Assembly: GCA_947499595.1 (NCBI GenBank)
Contig: CANMOY010000001.1
Span: 432,359 to 496,358, forward strand
Length of the DNA: 64,000 nt
Direction of reading: 5' to 3'
Source of the DNA: an uncultured Mesonia sp.
GTDB lineage: Bacteria > Bacteroidota > Bacteroidia > Flavobacteriales > Flavobacteriaceae
Under the pieces are notes generated by a model. That model did not search any database. It saw only the letters and a list, made by a program, of their open reading frames with translations, and was not told the DNA's origin. The translations under genes were made by a program, and so were the position numbers. The number at the start of each line of letters is the position of its first letter. Position 1 is the first letter of the stretch. Shown here piece after piece: positions 18,604 to 27,873 of the stretch.

Positions 18604-19452
18604 TTACATAGCTCCCCATTCTTTTAAAGAATCGGTATTCATCTTTATATAATCGGCATTACCTGCTTTTCTAGCACCCGCTAAAGAAGCTTTGGCTGAT
18701 TCGATTGCTTGCTCTTTAAGGCCCGCTTTGGCTTCAATTAAAGATTTCTTGCGTAAAACCCAAAAAGGAGCTTTTCCGTTTTGCATTTCTACAGATTTAC
18801 CAATCCAAGTAAGAGCTTGTTTGATATCATTACCCGACTCATAATAGTAATTCGCAGCTGCATAATAATCATTAGCCGTAGGTCCGTTTAAGGTCTTCTC
18901 TATGTTTTTCATGGTTAATTCTTGGGTAGGAAGTTGCACAGGTAATTTTACCATTGTGTTTTCCCAATGCATCACCAAGTTTCCTCCATCATTGTGCAAG
19001 TCGCTAAAGTAAATTGTAAAAGTTTCTTGTGTGTTGGCTGTTTTGTGTGTTTCGGCTTTTAAGCTTGCCACCACCTTGCTCTCATCCCAATTTTGTGGTA
19101 ACCCCCAATTACTGGTATCGTTGTACAGATAGATTTCCCAATATTTTTTATGTGGAGTTACATAGATAGCATAACTACCCGGTTTTAATTCGGTACCGTT
19201 AAAGTTGACCATAGTGTTAAAGCTAATGACCGTATTTTGATTAGCTCCAGCTCGCCACATCTTACCATAAGGCACTAAATTTCCAAATACCTCTCTATCG
19301 CGCATCGAGGGTCTTGAGTAATCAATATTAAATTCGGTTAAACCTACATTTTGTTTTAGGCTACTCTTTGGGCTTGGCTGAGGGGTTTGCAACTGGGCAT
19401 GACCTTGAAAACTAAGCAAAATAGCGGTTGCTAGTAAAAATAATTTTTTCAT
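18604..19452 (-). CDS. DUF2911 domain protein with TPR-like tail, secreted
   Basis: A 282-residue protein with signal peptide MKKLFLLATAILLSFQGHAQ. The DUF2911 domain spans about residues 27-175 (PSPKSSLKQNVGLTEFNIDY, SRPSMRDREVFGNLVPYG, MWRAGANQNTVISF, ELKPGSYAIYVTPHKKYWEI). The C-terminal 100 residues are helical and contain repeat-like segments (YYAAANYYYESGNDIKQALT, IESAKASLAGARKAGNADYI) of tetratricopeptide type. This is the common flavobacterial layout; the function is unknown. It is a single gene, convergent with the symporter gene. Confidence 0.88.
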   Translation of the reverse strand: MKKLFLLATAILLSFQGHAQLQTPQPSPKSSLKQNVGLTEFNIDYSRPSMRDREVFGNLVPYGKMWRAGANQNTVISFNTMVNFNGTELKPGSYAIYVTPHKKYWEIYLYNDTSNWGLPQNWDESKVVASLKAETHKTANTQETFTIYFSDLHNDGGNLVMHWENTMVKLPVQLPTQELTMKNIEKTLNGPTANDYYAAANYYYESGNDIKQALTWIGKSVEMQNGKAPFWVLRKKSLIEAKAGLKEQAIESAKASLAGARKAGNADYIKMNTDSLKEWGAM

Positions 19453-19579
19453 CTTTTTTATTTTTTAGTTATAACTACAATAATACTCAAATCAGCGCTT
19501 TTTTTTGATTATTTTTTAATGATATCTTATCAAAATTGTCTTAAAATTTAGTATACTCGCCTTACAATTCACTACTACC

Positions 19580-21103
19580 ATGAACAACGAAGCTAACTTT
19601 ATACAAGAAATACAAGAAGGATATAACTGCAAAGGAGATTCAATTTTTTTAGGTGCCGGTATGCTAAATGAAAAACCCATAGCCGATGCTGTGGTTAAAA
19701 TCCCCCTTAAAACCCTCAACAGACACGGATTAATTGCGGGTGCCACCGGTACTGGAAAAACTAAAACCTTACAAATTTTGGCTGAAAATATGAGTCAAAA
19801 AGGGATTCCGGTTTTGCTAATGGACTTAAAAGGTGACCTTAGTGGTTTGGCACAAGCTTCGCCTATAGCCGATAAATTAAAAGGACGTCACGAACAAATC
19901 GACTACCCTTTTACCCCAAAATCGTCTCCTGTAGAATTATTATCACTATCGGGTGAAAAGGGCGTTAAGTTACGTGCGACGGTTAGCGAATTCGGACCGG
20001 TTTTATTGTCTCGCATTTTAAACCTTAGCGATACCCAAACGGGTATTTTGGCTATTATTTTTAAATATTGTGATGACCATAAAATGCCATTGCTGGATTT
20101 AGAAGACCTTAAAAAAATGCTTCGCTTTATTACCGAAGAAGGAAAAACCGAATTTGAAGAAATTTATGGTAGTGTTTCTAAAGCATCAACAGGTGCCATG
20201 CTTAGAAAAATTGTTGCCCTAGAGCAACAGGGAGCTGACCTTTTCTTTGGCGAACCTTCTTTTGATGTAAATGACTTAATGCGCTTTAACAGTAAAGGAG
20301 AAGCTTATATCAACATAATACGACTCACCGACATACAAGATAAACCGGCATTGTTTTCAACTTTTATGCTAAGTCTTTTAGCCGAAGTATATTCTACTTT
20401 TCCCGAACAAGGTGATGCAGACAAACCTAAATTGGCCATCTTTATCGATGAGGCGCATCTGGTTTTTAAAGAAGCTAGTGATGCACTAATGGGGCAAATT
20501 GAGAGCATCATTAAACTCATCCGTTCTAAAGGAGTAGGTGTGTTTTTTGTAACCCAAAACCCAACCGATGTACCCAAAGAAATTTTAAGTCAACTAGGGC
20601 TTAAGGTTCAACATGCTTTGCGTGCCTTTACCGCACGTGATCGTAAAGCCATTAAATTGACGGCAGAGAATTACCCTATTTCTTCTTTTTATAAAACCGA
20701 AGAGACCCTTACACAATTGGGAATTGGTGAAGCTTTTATTAGTGCACTCGATGAAAAGGGTAAACCCACTCCCCTAGCGGCTACTATGTTACGTGCCCCT
20801 ATGAGCCGAATGGATGTGTTACAAGAAAACGAAATTGAACAATTAGTAAAAAGCTCTAGTTTGGTGGCCAAATACAACCAGTCAATTAATCGAGAAAGTG
20901 CATATGAGATTTTAAATCAAAAAATAGAAAAAGCAAGCCAACAAGAACAACTTGAAAAAGCACAAGAGCAACGCAAAGAAGTGGCTAAAAAGCAAACTCG
21001 AAAAACCGGCGAATCGGCTACTACAAAAGCAGTATTAAAAGTGCTAACAAGCGCCACCTTTATTCGTGGGGTAATGAGTATACTCAATAAAGCTTTTAAA
21101 TAA
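19580..21103 (+). CDS. HerA/DUF853-type ATP-binding protein
   Basis: A 507-residue P-loop ATPase of the YjgR (DUF853) group. Walker A is GATGTGKTKTLQ (about residue 54), Walker B is KLAIFIDEAHLVF (about residue 290), and downstream are SKGVGVFFVTQNPTDVP and the arginine-finger region ALRAFTARDRKAIK. The C-terminal 80 residues are a charged Gln/Glu/Lys helix that ends in a hydrophobic segment. Members are HerA/FtsK-like motors but have no proven substrate. It overlaps the next gene by one base (TAATG), so the two are translationally coupled. Confidence 0.92.
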   Translation: MNNEANFIQEIQEGYNCKGDSIFLGAGMLNEKPIADAVVKIPLKTLNRHGLIAGATGTGKTKTLQILAENMSQKGIPVLLMDLKGDLSGLAQASPIADKLKGRHEQIDYPFTPKSSPVELLSLSGEKGVKLRATVSEFGPVLLSRILNLSDTQTGILAIIFKYCDDHKMPLLDLEDLKKMLRFITEEGKTEFEEIYGSVSKASTGAMLRKIVALEQQGADLFFGEPSFDVNDLMRFNSKGEAYINIIRLTDIQDKPALFSTFMLSLLAEVYSTFPEQGDADKPKLAIFIDEAHLVFKEASDALMGQIESIIKLIRSKGVGVFFVTQNPTDVPKEILSQLGLKVQHALRAFTARDRKAIKLTAENYPISSFYKTEETLTQLGIGEAFISALDEKGKPTPLAATMLRAPMSRMDVLQENEIEQLVKSSSLVAKYNQSINRESAYEILNQKIEKASQQEQLEKAQEQRKEVAKKQTRKTGESATTKAVLKVLTSATFIRGVMSILNKAFK

Positions 21104-21693
21104 TGCATCGACATTTTAAGTTATACAAACCCTACGGTTATTTAAGTCAGTTTATCACCAATCAGCCTAAAGCTAAAAAGAAAAAGATGCTAGGTGAACT
21201 CTTTGATTTCCCAGAAAATACCATGGCGATTGGTCGTTTAGATTTAGATTCTGAAGGCTTACTCTTATTAACAACCGATGGTAAAATGAGTTTTGCTGTT
21301 TTGTCTAAAAACGTAGAAAAAGAATACTATGTTCAGGTTGATGGCCTCATTACCCCCACCGCATTAGAGCAACTTAAAAACGGCGTGCGTATTAGTATTC
21401 AGGGAAAGCCGTACGATACCTTACCTTGTAAAGCATATAAATTGGAGCAAATACCAAATTTCCCACCTCGTGCAAAAAAAATAAGAGATGAACGCCACGG
21501 CCCTACAAGCTGGGTGTCAATTTGTATCAATGAAGGAAAGTTTAGACAGGTAAAAAAAATGACAGCTGCCGTTGGTTTTCCCACTCTACGCCTCGTAAGG
21601 GTACGGGTAGGAAATACCAAATTAGAGCAGATGGATGCCGGTGAGGTGCAAGAAATCACTTCTTCGCTTGAAGCGGAATTTGCTTCCCGCTAA
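21103..21693 (+). CDS. rluE: 23S rRNA pseudouridine synthase, RluE/RsuA family
   Basis: A 196-residue protein of the RsuA/RluB/E/F family, which isomerises uridine to pseudouridine in rRNA. The catalytic Asp lies in MAIGRLDLDSEGLLLLTTDG, with FKLYKPYGYLSQF at the N-terminus and EGKFRQVKKMTAAVGFPTLR, LVRVRVG near the end. There is no N-terminal S4 domain, which favours RluE (U2457 in E. coli numbering). The last 16 codons include a palindromic CGCTTGAAGCG element (see findings). Confidence 0.9.
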   Translation: MHRHFKLYKPYGYLSQFITNQPKAKKKKMLGELFDFPENTMAIGRLDLDSEGLLLLTTDGKMSFAVLSKNVEKEYYVQVDGLITPTALEQLKNGVRISIQGKPYDTLPCKAYKLEQIPNFPPRAKKIRDERHGPTSWVSICINEGKFRQVKKMTAAVGFPTLRLVRVRVGNTKLEQMDAGEVQEITSSLEAEFASR

Positions 21694-21702
21694 GGTTATA
21701 AT

Positions 21703-23649
21703 TTAATGTACTACAATTTTATATCTTAAGCTTTTATCGGCACTTTCTAGTTGCAGGAAATATATGCCGCTTGGCAAATCAAGCTTAATTTCTCCTTGGG
21801 TATTCCCTTGTTGAACAAGCCTACCTAAGCTGGAGTATAGTGTAAATTCGCGACGCTGTTGTAAACCTTTTATAAAAAGTGCCTTATGCGCCGGATTAGG
21901 ATAAATCTGTATCACCGAATTAGAGACTTTGGTATTTGATAACGGGTTGTTCCAAGTTTGCCCCTGCTTATCACCCCATATGTACTCAATTAAATCGGGA
22001 TGATCTATAAACGGATTTCTGTTTTTTTGCCAAGTATAAATGATATTATTTCGGTTCATCTCAAAATCATCGGGCGGATCGTTTCTATGCCAATTCAATA
22101 AAATGTCTAAATCACCTAATTCACCCGTAATTTGGCTGTAGCCAGAAACAATAGATAAACCATTGTAGCGCAATGCCAAAAAGAAAACACTACGAGCCAC
22201 ATCACCTTTAAAACTCCCTTGGTTATTGATAGGCCCAGTATACTGTCCATAATGTTTATTTCCACGGGCGGAGTTCTCAGGGCCATCTACTGCTCGCAAT
22301 CCGTGTGCATCAGAGTTGGCGTGACGTAAAGAATCGGCATTGGTTGTCCAATACACCGATATGCCATCGGCTGTTTCATCTTCTTCTATGCTAAAAAATC
22401 CGCCTCTAGAGCGAGGAAAAGTGTGCTCCCTATTCCAAGTTCCAGTGTTGATAGAGCTGGTCTGAAAATCTATTTTTTGTTTTACGCTCTCGGTGTACAC
22501 TTGCCAAATTTGATTGTTATTTTCAGGATTTTCATCGGCTTGTTTTAAAATATCAATCACATCGCTATAGGTATGCGCTCGTACCAGGTTAGGGTCGGCA
22601 ACAATCGCCTGCAAAGCATCTCTTAGTGAATTTCCTGCCAGTTGATTGATACTCGAATAATATCCCGAAGGCGCGGTACTGCTTACCGTATTATAAGTCG
22701 GATTTAAAGGAGTTCCCCAAGGAGATATGCTGAAATCATTATCGATAACACGCAAATCGATAAAATTATTTAATGCCAACAACTCAGGAGGTAAATTTAC
22801 AAAGCGAACACGAGCAATTTCATCGCCTTCATCTAAATTGTCATCTATTATTTGTAAAGTTGTGCTCGTGGTATTGCTCCCTGCCGGTATGTTAAGCTGG
22901 ATATTCCCTGTGAAATCGGCACTTGAAAATCCCCCTTGATCTAATTGTATACCAAAACTAGTAGTTTGCGTAACATTTTGTTCTGTAGTAAATTGTATTT
23001 GAATGCTTTCTCCTTCTTGAAATTCAGTTTTACTAAAACTCATTTGTATTCCGTTGAGTAGAATGCCACTGCCATCATTCAGTTGTCTCGGTGTAGGTGT
23101 TTTAACATCATAACCACCTTGATTGTTTAACTGAATGGATTCGTTGTCTTTATTGCCATTTGCATTTTCATCTATTTGCGTAGTTTCGCCCAACAGATTA
23201 AGCAAACTGGTGGCCGTTGGGTCGCTTGTACCATACACCAAAGCGTCGATCAAATTGGTAGTTGTAGCTAGGGTCCCGTCGGGAAAATCGGTGGGAGCGG
23301 CTTGGTAAATAGCCACTGCGTCTGCTCCATTTTGTATAAGATTGGGTGCAATAATGTATTGTGGAACTGGTGAAACTGTACTGCTTCCTATTAATAAAAT
23401 GCCATTTACATCGGTCGTATAGCCGCTTAAATCTAGCGTGAGATAACTTGTATTTCCTCCAGAGGTAGACCCGTTGAAGAAGACTAAAACAAAACCTGTT
23501 AAATCAAAATTAGGCGTATTCGACTTTAACTCTACAAACTCCTGGTCATCTATACTGGGGGTATCACAATCTAGCTCATTAATTGTCAATTGAGCGTTAA
23601 CCCAAGGAGAAAAAAGTAATAGAGAAATACCAAATATTAAATTGCGCAT
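21703..23649 (-). CDS. T9SS-secreted endonuclease I with lamin-tail and Calx-beta domains
   Basis: A 648-residue extracellular nuclease. After the signal peptide (MRNLIFGISLLLFSPWVNAQ) comes a lamin-tail-like domain (about 22-190, starting LTINELDCDTPSIDDQEFVE), a Calx-beta-like stretch (about 200-300, with ITEDGxx-like NLDEGDEIARVRFV), and the EndA/NucM endonuclease I domain (about 310-565) with NREHTFPRSRGG, DAHGLRAVDG and NSARGNKHYG. It ends with a Por secretion tail (VIQIYPNPAHKALFIKGL... KIVVH), which directs export through the type IX system and surface anchoring or release. Likely role: breakdown of extracellular DNA for phosphate or nucleosides. It is convergent with rluE. Confidence 0.92.
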   Translation of the reverse strand: MRNLIFGISLLLFSPWVNAQLTINELDCDTPSIDDQEFVELKSNTPNFDLTGFVLVFFNGSTSGGNTSYLTLDLSGYTTDVNGILLIGSSTVSPVPQYIIAPNLIQNGADAVAIYQAAPTDFPDGTLATTTNLIDALVYGTSDPTATSLLNLLGETTQIDENANGNKDNESIQLNNQGGYDVKTPTPRQLNDGSGILLNGIQMSFSKTEFQEGESIQIQFTTEQNVTQTTSFGIQLDQGGFSSADFTGNIQLNIPAGSNTTSTTLQIIDDNLDEGDEIARVRFVNLPPELLALNNFIDLRVIDNDFSISPWGTPLNPTYNTVSSTAPSGYYSSINQLAGNSLRDALQAIVADPNLVRAHTYSDVIDILKQADENPENNNQIWQVYTESVKQKIDFQTSSINTGTWNREHTFPRSRGGFFSIEEDETADGISVYWTTNADSLRHANSDAHGLRAVDGPENSARGNKHYGQYTGPINNQGSFKGDVARSVFFLALRYNGLSIVSGYSQITGELGDLDILLNWHRNDPPDDFEMNRNNIIYTWQKNRNPFIDHPDLIEYIWGDKQGQTWNNPLSNTKVSNSVIQIYPNPAHKALFIKGLQQRREFTLYSSLGRLVQQGNTQGEIKLDLPSGIYFLQLESADKSLRYKIVVH

Positions 23650-23787
23650 ATTTATATTTTTTACAAAGGTAAGCCACTTTTTACCTAAAAACGCTGAATA
23701 ATCAGACTTAATCTAGATTTTTAGATTAATTAATGTTTTAATAGCCCTATAGATTTTATAAATCACCAAAGGTTTCTTGATTGCCTT

Positions 23788-23795
23788 TATCTTTG
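23788..23795 (+). promoter_or_regulatory. Bacteroidetes -7 promoter box (TATCTTTG)
   Basis: Matches the TAnnTTTG sigma-ABfr -7 consensus, 30 bp before the ATG of the nitroreductase gene. No good -33 TTG was found at the usual spacing. Confidence 0.5.
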
Positions 23796-23825
23796 TAATT
23801 TAGCCTTATTTGAAAATTAGAACTT

Positions 23826-24455
23826 ATGAACGTATTATCAAGCTTGAATTGGCGGTATGCAACTAAAAAATTTGATACCGAAAAGCAGGTGAAAGACGAT
23901 AAAATAAACTTACTTAAGAATGCTTTTAACCTAACGGCAACCTCCTATGGTTTGCAACCAGTAAAGATGCTCATTGTAAAAAATAAGGATTTGCAAGAAA
24001 AAATGATGCCGGCGTGTTTTAATCAAAAACAAGTAAATACGGCGTCGCATATTTTGATTTTAGGTATACCTGGAACCATAGATGAGCAATTTGTACGCAA
24101 TTATTTTGATTTGGTAAAAAGCATACGACAAACTCCTGATGCCGTCTTAAAACCATTTCAAGACTTTTTAGTAGACGATTTTAAGAAGTCAACTACAGAA
24201 AAGATTGAGCGTTGGGCTACTAACCAGGTATATTTAGCGCTAGGTAATTTACTTACGGTGTGTGCCATTGAGTCAATTGATTCGTGCCCAATGGAAGGTT
24301 TTAATCCAGAAATACTAAGCGAAGTACTTTCGTTAAAAGACTATGATTTAAAACCCAAATTGCTTTTACCCATTGGTTACCGGGCCGATGATGATGCTTT
24401 TTCTCAGATGGCCAAAGTGAGAAAACCACTCGAAGAAACAATTATCGAGTTGTAA
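23826..24455 (+). CDS. NAD(P)H-dependent nitroreductase family protein
   Basis: A 209-residue FMN-dependent oxidoreductase of the NfsB/nitroreductase family. The N-terminal NWRYATKKFDTEK carries the FMN-phosphate-binding Arg and Lys pattern, TATSYGLQPVKMLIVKN is the second flavin segment, and the C-terminal part has LLLPIGYRADDDAF. Such enzymes reduce nitroaromatics, quinones or act on flavins; substrate not known. It is a single gene with a promoter box and shared terminator. Confidence 0.9.
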   Translation: MNVLSSLNWRYATKKFDTEKQVKDDKINLLKNAFNLTATSYGLQPVKMLIVKNKDLQEKMMPACFNQKQVNTASHILILGIPGTIDEQFVRNYFDLVKSIRQTPDAVLKPFQDFLVDDFKKSTTEKIERWATNQVYLALGNLLTVCAIESIDSCPMEGFNPEILSEVLSLKDYDLKPKLLLPIGYRADDDAFSQMAKVRKPLEETIIEL

Positions 24456-24473
24456 GTTATAGCAATCATTTAA

Positions 24474-24507
24474 AAAAAAAGCTTGTCTTATTCGACAAGC
24501 TTTTTTT
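24474..24507. terminator. Bidirectional terminator between nitroreductase and ribBA genes
   Basis: A 14-bp stem (24474-24487 with 24494-24507), loop TTATTC, flanked by A and T runs, between convergent genes. Confidence 0.85.
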
Positions 24508-24526
24508 ATTTTTTGAATAAAATCTA

Positions 24527-25669
24527 CTAATAGTTTACATATTCGGTTATTTCTAAACCATAACCAATAATTCCAACTCTTTTGGTTTGCTCGGTATTTG
24601 AGAGTAATTTGATTTTATGTATACCTAAATCGTGTAGAATTTGCGCTCCGATACCAAAATCTTTATGGTCCATTTCTAGTTTAGGTGCTTTCATAATACC
24701 GCGCTGTTGCTGCTCTTTGAGTTCTTCTAATCGATGTAATAAATTCAGCGTAGACTGCTCTTGATTGATGAATACAATTACCCCCGATCGTGCTTTTTCA
24801 ATTGCTTTAAACATATCATCGAGTTTCTCATCGGCATTATTGGTAAGTGTGCCTAATATATCATTATTCACTAGGGTAGAATTTACCCGTACTAATACCG
24901 GTTCTTCTTCTTGCCAGTCTCCTTTGGTTAACGCCAAATGAACTTGATCGTTAGTGGTTTGTTTATATGCCCTTAGGCGGTACGTTCCAAAGCGAGTATT
25001 GATAGTAAAATCTTCTTTTTTCTCGATAAGCGAATCATGACGCATACGGTATGCCACCAAATCTTCGATAGAGATAAGTTTTAAATCAAATTTTTTGGCC
25101 ACCTCTACCAATTGAGGTAAGCGAGCCATGGTACCATCTTCGTTTAAAATTTCTACCAAGATTCCAGCCGATTTAAATCCGGCCAAACGTGCTAAATCAA
25201 CAGCAGCTTCTGTATGCCCAGTTCTTCTTAATACACCTCCATTTTTTGCTTTTAAAGGAAAAATATGGCCAGGTCTTCCTAATTCGTGTGGTTGGGTTTT
25301 TTCATCGACTAAGGCTTTTATGGTTTTGGCTCTATCGTGCACAGAAATACCTGTAGTACAACCATGCCCTATCAAATCTACAGATACGGTAAATTGGGTA
25401 TGGTGCAATACGGTATTATTACTTACCATCATTTCAAGATTAAGCTCTTCACAGCGATCTTCTGTTAACGGCGCACAAATAAGTCCGCGCCCGTGTTTCG
25501 CCATAAAGTTTATCATCTCTGGGGTTACCGCTTCGGCAGCAGCGATAAAATCGCCTTCGTTTTCACGGTCTTCATCATCTACTACAATAACCATTTTACC
25601 CTGCTTAATAGCTTCTATAGCTTCGGGAATGGTATCGAGTTGAATTTTCTTTTTATTCTCTTTAGTCAT
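24527..25669 (-). CDS. ribB: RibBA: 3,4-dihydroxy-2-butanone-4-phosphate synthase with degenerate GTP cyclohydrolase II domain
   Basis: A 380-residue protein. The N-terminal DHBP synthase domain (about 1-205) is intact: VVDDEDRENEGDFIAAAEAV, HGRGLICAPL, GCTTGISVHDRAKTI, and RTGHTEAAVDLARLAG, enough to convert ribulose 5-phosphate to the four-carbon riboflavin precursor. The C-terminal RibA-like part (about 210-380) keeps the general fold, but where GTP cyclohydrolase II has HSECLTGD and RCDCG it reads VNSTLVNNDILGTLTNNADE, so all three zinc cysteines are missing, and the nucleotide-binding RQEGRNIG is replaced by INQEQSTLN. The second activity is therefore probably lost. Last gene of the ftsK-lolA-lptF operon, 19 bp after the permease gene. 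Confidence 0.93.
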   Translation of the reverse strand: MTKENKKKIQLDTIPEAIEAIKQGKMVIVVDDEDRENEGDFIAAAEAVTPEMINFMAKHGRGLICAPLTEDRCEELNLEMMVSNNTVLHHTQFTVSVDLIGHGCTTGISVHDRAKTIKALVDEKTQPHELGRPGHIFPLKAKNGGVLRRTGHTEAAVDLARLAGFKSAGILVEILNEDGTMARLPQLVEVAKKFDLKLISIEDLVAYRMRHDSLIEKKEDFTINTRFGTYRLRAYKQTTNDQVHLALTKGDWQEEEPVLVRVNSTLVNNDILGTLTNNADEKLDDMFKAIEKARSGVIVFINQEQSTLNLLHRLEELKEQQQRGIMKAPKLEMDHKDFGIGAQILHDLGIHKIKLLSNTEQTKRVGIIGYGLEITEYVNY

Positions 25670-25688
25670 AGCTTTTTTTTCAAATTTA

Positions 25689-27197
25689 CTATTTCTTTGG
25701 TTTACGCGTAAGACCTAACTTTGCCGATAGGCGCTTAATCGGTAAAACAATAGCATCTGTATTTATAAATCCTTGGTCTGTAGTCGCTCGATAAGTTAAA
25801 TAAATGCTCAAAGGCATCATTATAAATGTAGATAACCAACTGGCTAAAAACGGACTAATAGCTCCGTTCTCGGCACTATTGGTGGCAAAAATACCAATAA
25901 AATGATAGGTTAAAAACAGTAAAATTGCCACTACCATAGGTAACCCAAGTCCACCTTTACGGATAATGGCTCCTAGTGGTGCGCCTACAAAAAACAAAAT
26001 AAAACACGAAACGGCCAAGGCAAATTTACTATGCAATTGGATTTCGGTTTTATTGATGCGGGTTGACTTGCGTCTTAGAATATTTTTCTTCCCTTTAATA
26101 CTAGACAATGAACCGCGTGCAGTACCTATGGCGATATTTAAAATTTGTTGAGTTTCGGTGGGATTATAACTCGCATATAGATCTTCTAAACTATCAATTT
26201 GATAAGACAAGGTATCGGTTTGCTTTACTTCTAGACCCTTGGTATTTTTTAAAGTACTGGCGGTTGTTTTTCTTACCCCAAAATTATCGCTATATGCCTG
26301 TACACCACTTCGGTTTATGATATTGGTATTAAAGTTTATTTTCTCTTGATTGTAATCCGCCGAAAGCGAATCTAAAGCCACTCGAAGTTCTTGACTGTCT
26401 AGCATCTTGTAGCTGTAATTGTATTTCTCTTCGTTTAAATCGACGTCATTAAAATTTGATAAGTCGATATTTATGGTGTAGGTGTCAAAATAACTTTTTA
26501 CAAATGGTTTGCGCTGCCGCTCTTTAAAGTCGTTAGGTTGAATTTCATCATAATAATTACCTTCAAACAATATCAGCGACAAAAAGTCTGAATCTTCACT
26601 ACTGGCTAGTTCTCCTCTTTTGGCTTTTATTACGGTAAAGTTACCCCTGTTTTTTTGATTTTTTTTGTGGATTATTACATCTCGTAAATACTGATCGTTA
26701 TCGCCAGATTTTTCGGTAACCTTAATATTTACATCTCCTATATCATTAAAGGCCCCCTCAACAATAGCCATTGCGGGCTTAAGCTTAGATATATTTTTTC
26801 GCAGGTTAATCGACTTAAATTCGGCCCAAGGAATTACATTGTTCGCAAAGAAAAAAGCAATTATACTTAGTAAACCGATAAAGTAAATCAAACTACGCAT
26901 TGCCCTTTGCAGCGAAATGCCCGATGATTTCATAGCAGCAAACTCATAATTCTCGGCAAAACTACCAAAGGTCATTATAGAGGTAACCAAAATAGTTAAC
27001 GGCAAGACCAGCGGTATTACTTTAGGCATAATGTAAAACAAAAACCTGCCAATCACAAAATAGTCTAGGTCTTTACCCGCCAGTTCTGATATATGTAGCC
27101 AAATACCTTGTAGCACAAAAATAAACATCAAGACTACAAAAACCGCAAAAAAGGTTTGTACAAAACTGGTAAAAATATACCGATCTAGAATTTTCAA
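25689..27197 (-). CDS. LptF/LptG family LPS export permease
   Basis: A 502-residue membrane protein of the YjgP/YjgQ family, one of the two transmembrane subunits of the LptB2FG ABC transporter that extracts lipopolysaccharide from the inner membrane. Three N-terminal helices (MKILDRYIFTSFVQTFFAVF, then about 55-80 and 95-120), a periplasmic beta-jellyroll (about 130-370), and three C-terminal helices (about 385-480) are visible. LptF and LptG cannot be told apart safely here. It follows lolA by 21 bp in an operon devoted to lipid and lipoprotein trafficking. Confidence 0.93.
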   Translation of the reverse strand: MKILDRYIFTSFVQTFFAVFVVLMFIFVLQGIWLHISELAGKDLDYFVIGRFLFYIMPKVIPLVLPLTILVTSIMTFGSFAENYEFAAMKSSGISLQRAMRSLIYFIGLLSIIAFFFANNVIPWAEFKSINLRKNISKLKPAMAIVEGAFNDIGDVNIKVTEKSGDNDQYLRDVIIHKKNQKNRGNFTVIKAKRGELASSEDSDFLSLILFEGNYYDEIQPNDFKERQRKPFVKSYFDTYTINIDLSNFNDVDLNEEKYNYSYKMLDSQELRVALDSLSADYNQEKINFNTNIINRSGVQAYSDNFGVRKTTASTLKNTKGLEVKQTDTLSYQIDSLEDLYASYNPTETQQILNIAIGTARGSLSSIKGKKNILRRKSTRINKTEIQLHSKFALAVSCFILFFVGAPLGAIIRKGGLGLPMVVAILLFLTYHFIGIFATNSAENGAISPFLASWLSTFIMMPLSIYLTYRATTDQGFINTDAIVLPIKRLSAKLGLTRKPKK

Positions 27198-27218
27198 GAA
27201 AAAAGGCTTTAGCTTGTT

Positions 27219-27860
27219 TTACAACTGGTTGATATAATACCCGTTATATTTGTTTTTGTCAAAGGTAAACAAAGACTGCGACAAGGGCTCGTTGGTATTA
27301 AATTGATTTACTTTAATGGTTACTTTAGTGCCGTTATCTTGAATTTGAATTAATTTATAGATGTGTTTGGTTTGTTTATCAACACCCAATAGAATCTCTT
27401 TTACTTCCGCTTGACTGTCAATAGGCGTTAACTTAATAAACTGTATTGTTCTACCCTTTATATTCTGAGTAATATCCCATTTGTAGGTATAACCCTCTTC
27501 ATAAAAACTTAACATTTTTGATGGGGTAATACCTTCATCTTGGTTAGGATTATAATTTGAGATGGTAACCTCCTCATCCTCTGGCACAATAGTATATAAT
27601 TTTTTACCATCAAAAAGGCGAGTAATCCCCATTAAATTTAAACGATAAAGTTCATTTTTTAAACTTACCTCACCACGGGTTTCTTGTTTAATATTTTCAT
27701 TGGTGTTTTCTAAAATATAGTCGAAGTGAATCACCATATTGTCATAAGCTTTCACTTTGGCCGATACTTCATTTAGTAATTGCTCTGCTTTCGCTGAATT
27801 TTGAGCGTTAACACTAAATATAGCTAGCAATGCTAGACTAAAAACCATTAATTTTTTCAT
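27219..27860 (-). CDS. lolA: LolA-like periplasmic lipoprotein/lipid carrier
   Basis: A 213-residue secreted protein. The ATG at 27860 gives a clean signal peptide MKKLMVFSLALLAIFSVNAQ; an upstream in-frame ATG at 27884 overlaps the ftsK end by 11 bp and would only add a basic extension. The mature protein has the LolA unclosed-barrel pattern (LNEVSAKVKAYDNMVIHFDY, GEVSLKNELYRLNLMGITRLF, DGKKLYTIVPEDEEVTI). It would ferry lipoproteins across the periplasm. Placed between ftsK and an LPS-export permease. Confidence 0.9.
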   Translation of the reverse strand: MKKLMVFSLALLAIFSVNAQNSAKAEQLLNEVSAKVKAYDNMVIHFDYILENTNENIKQETRGEVSLKNELYRLNLMGITRLFDGKKLYTIVPEDEEVTISNYNPNQDEGITPSKMLSFYEEGYTYKWDITQNIKGRTIQFIKLTPIDSQAEVKEILLGVDKQTKHIYKLIQIQDNGTKVTIKVNQFNTNEPLSQSLFTFDKNKYNGYYINQL

Positions 27861-27873
27861 GCTGTTAACTTTT

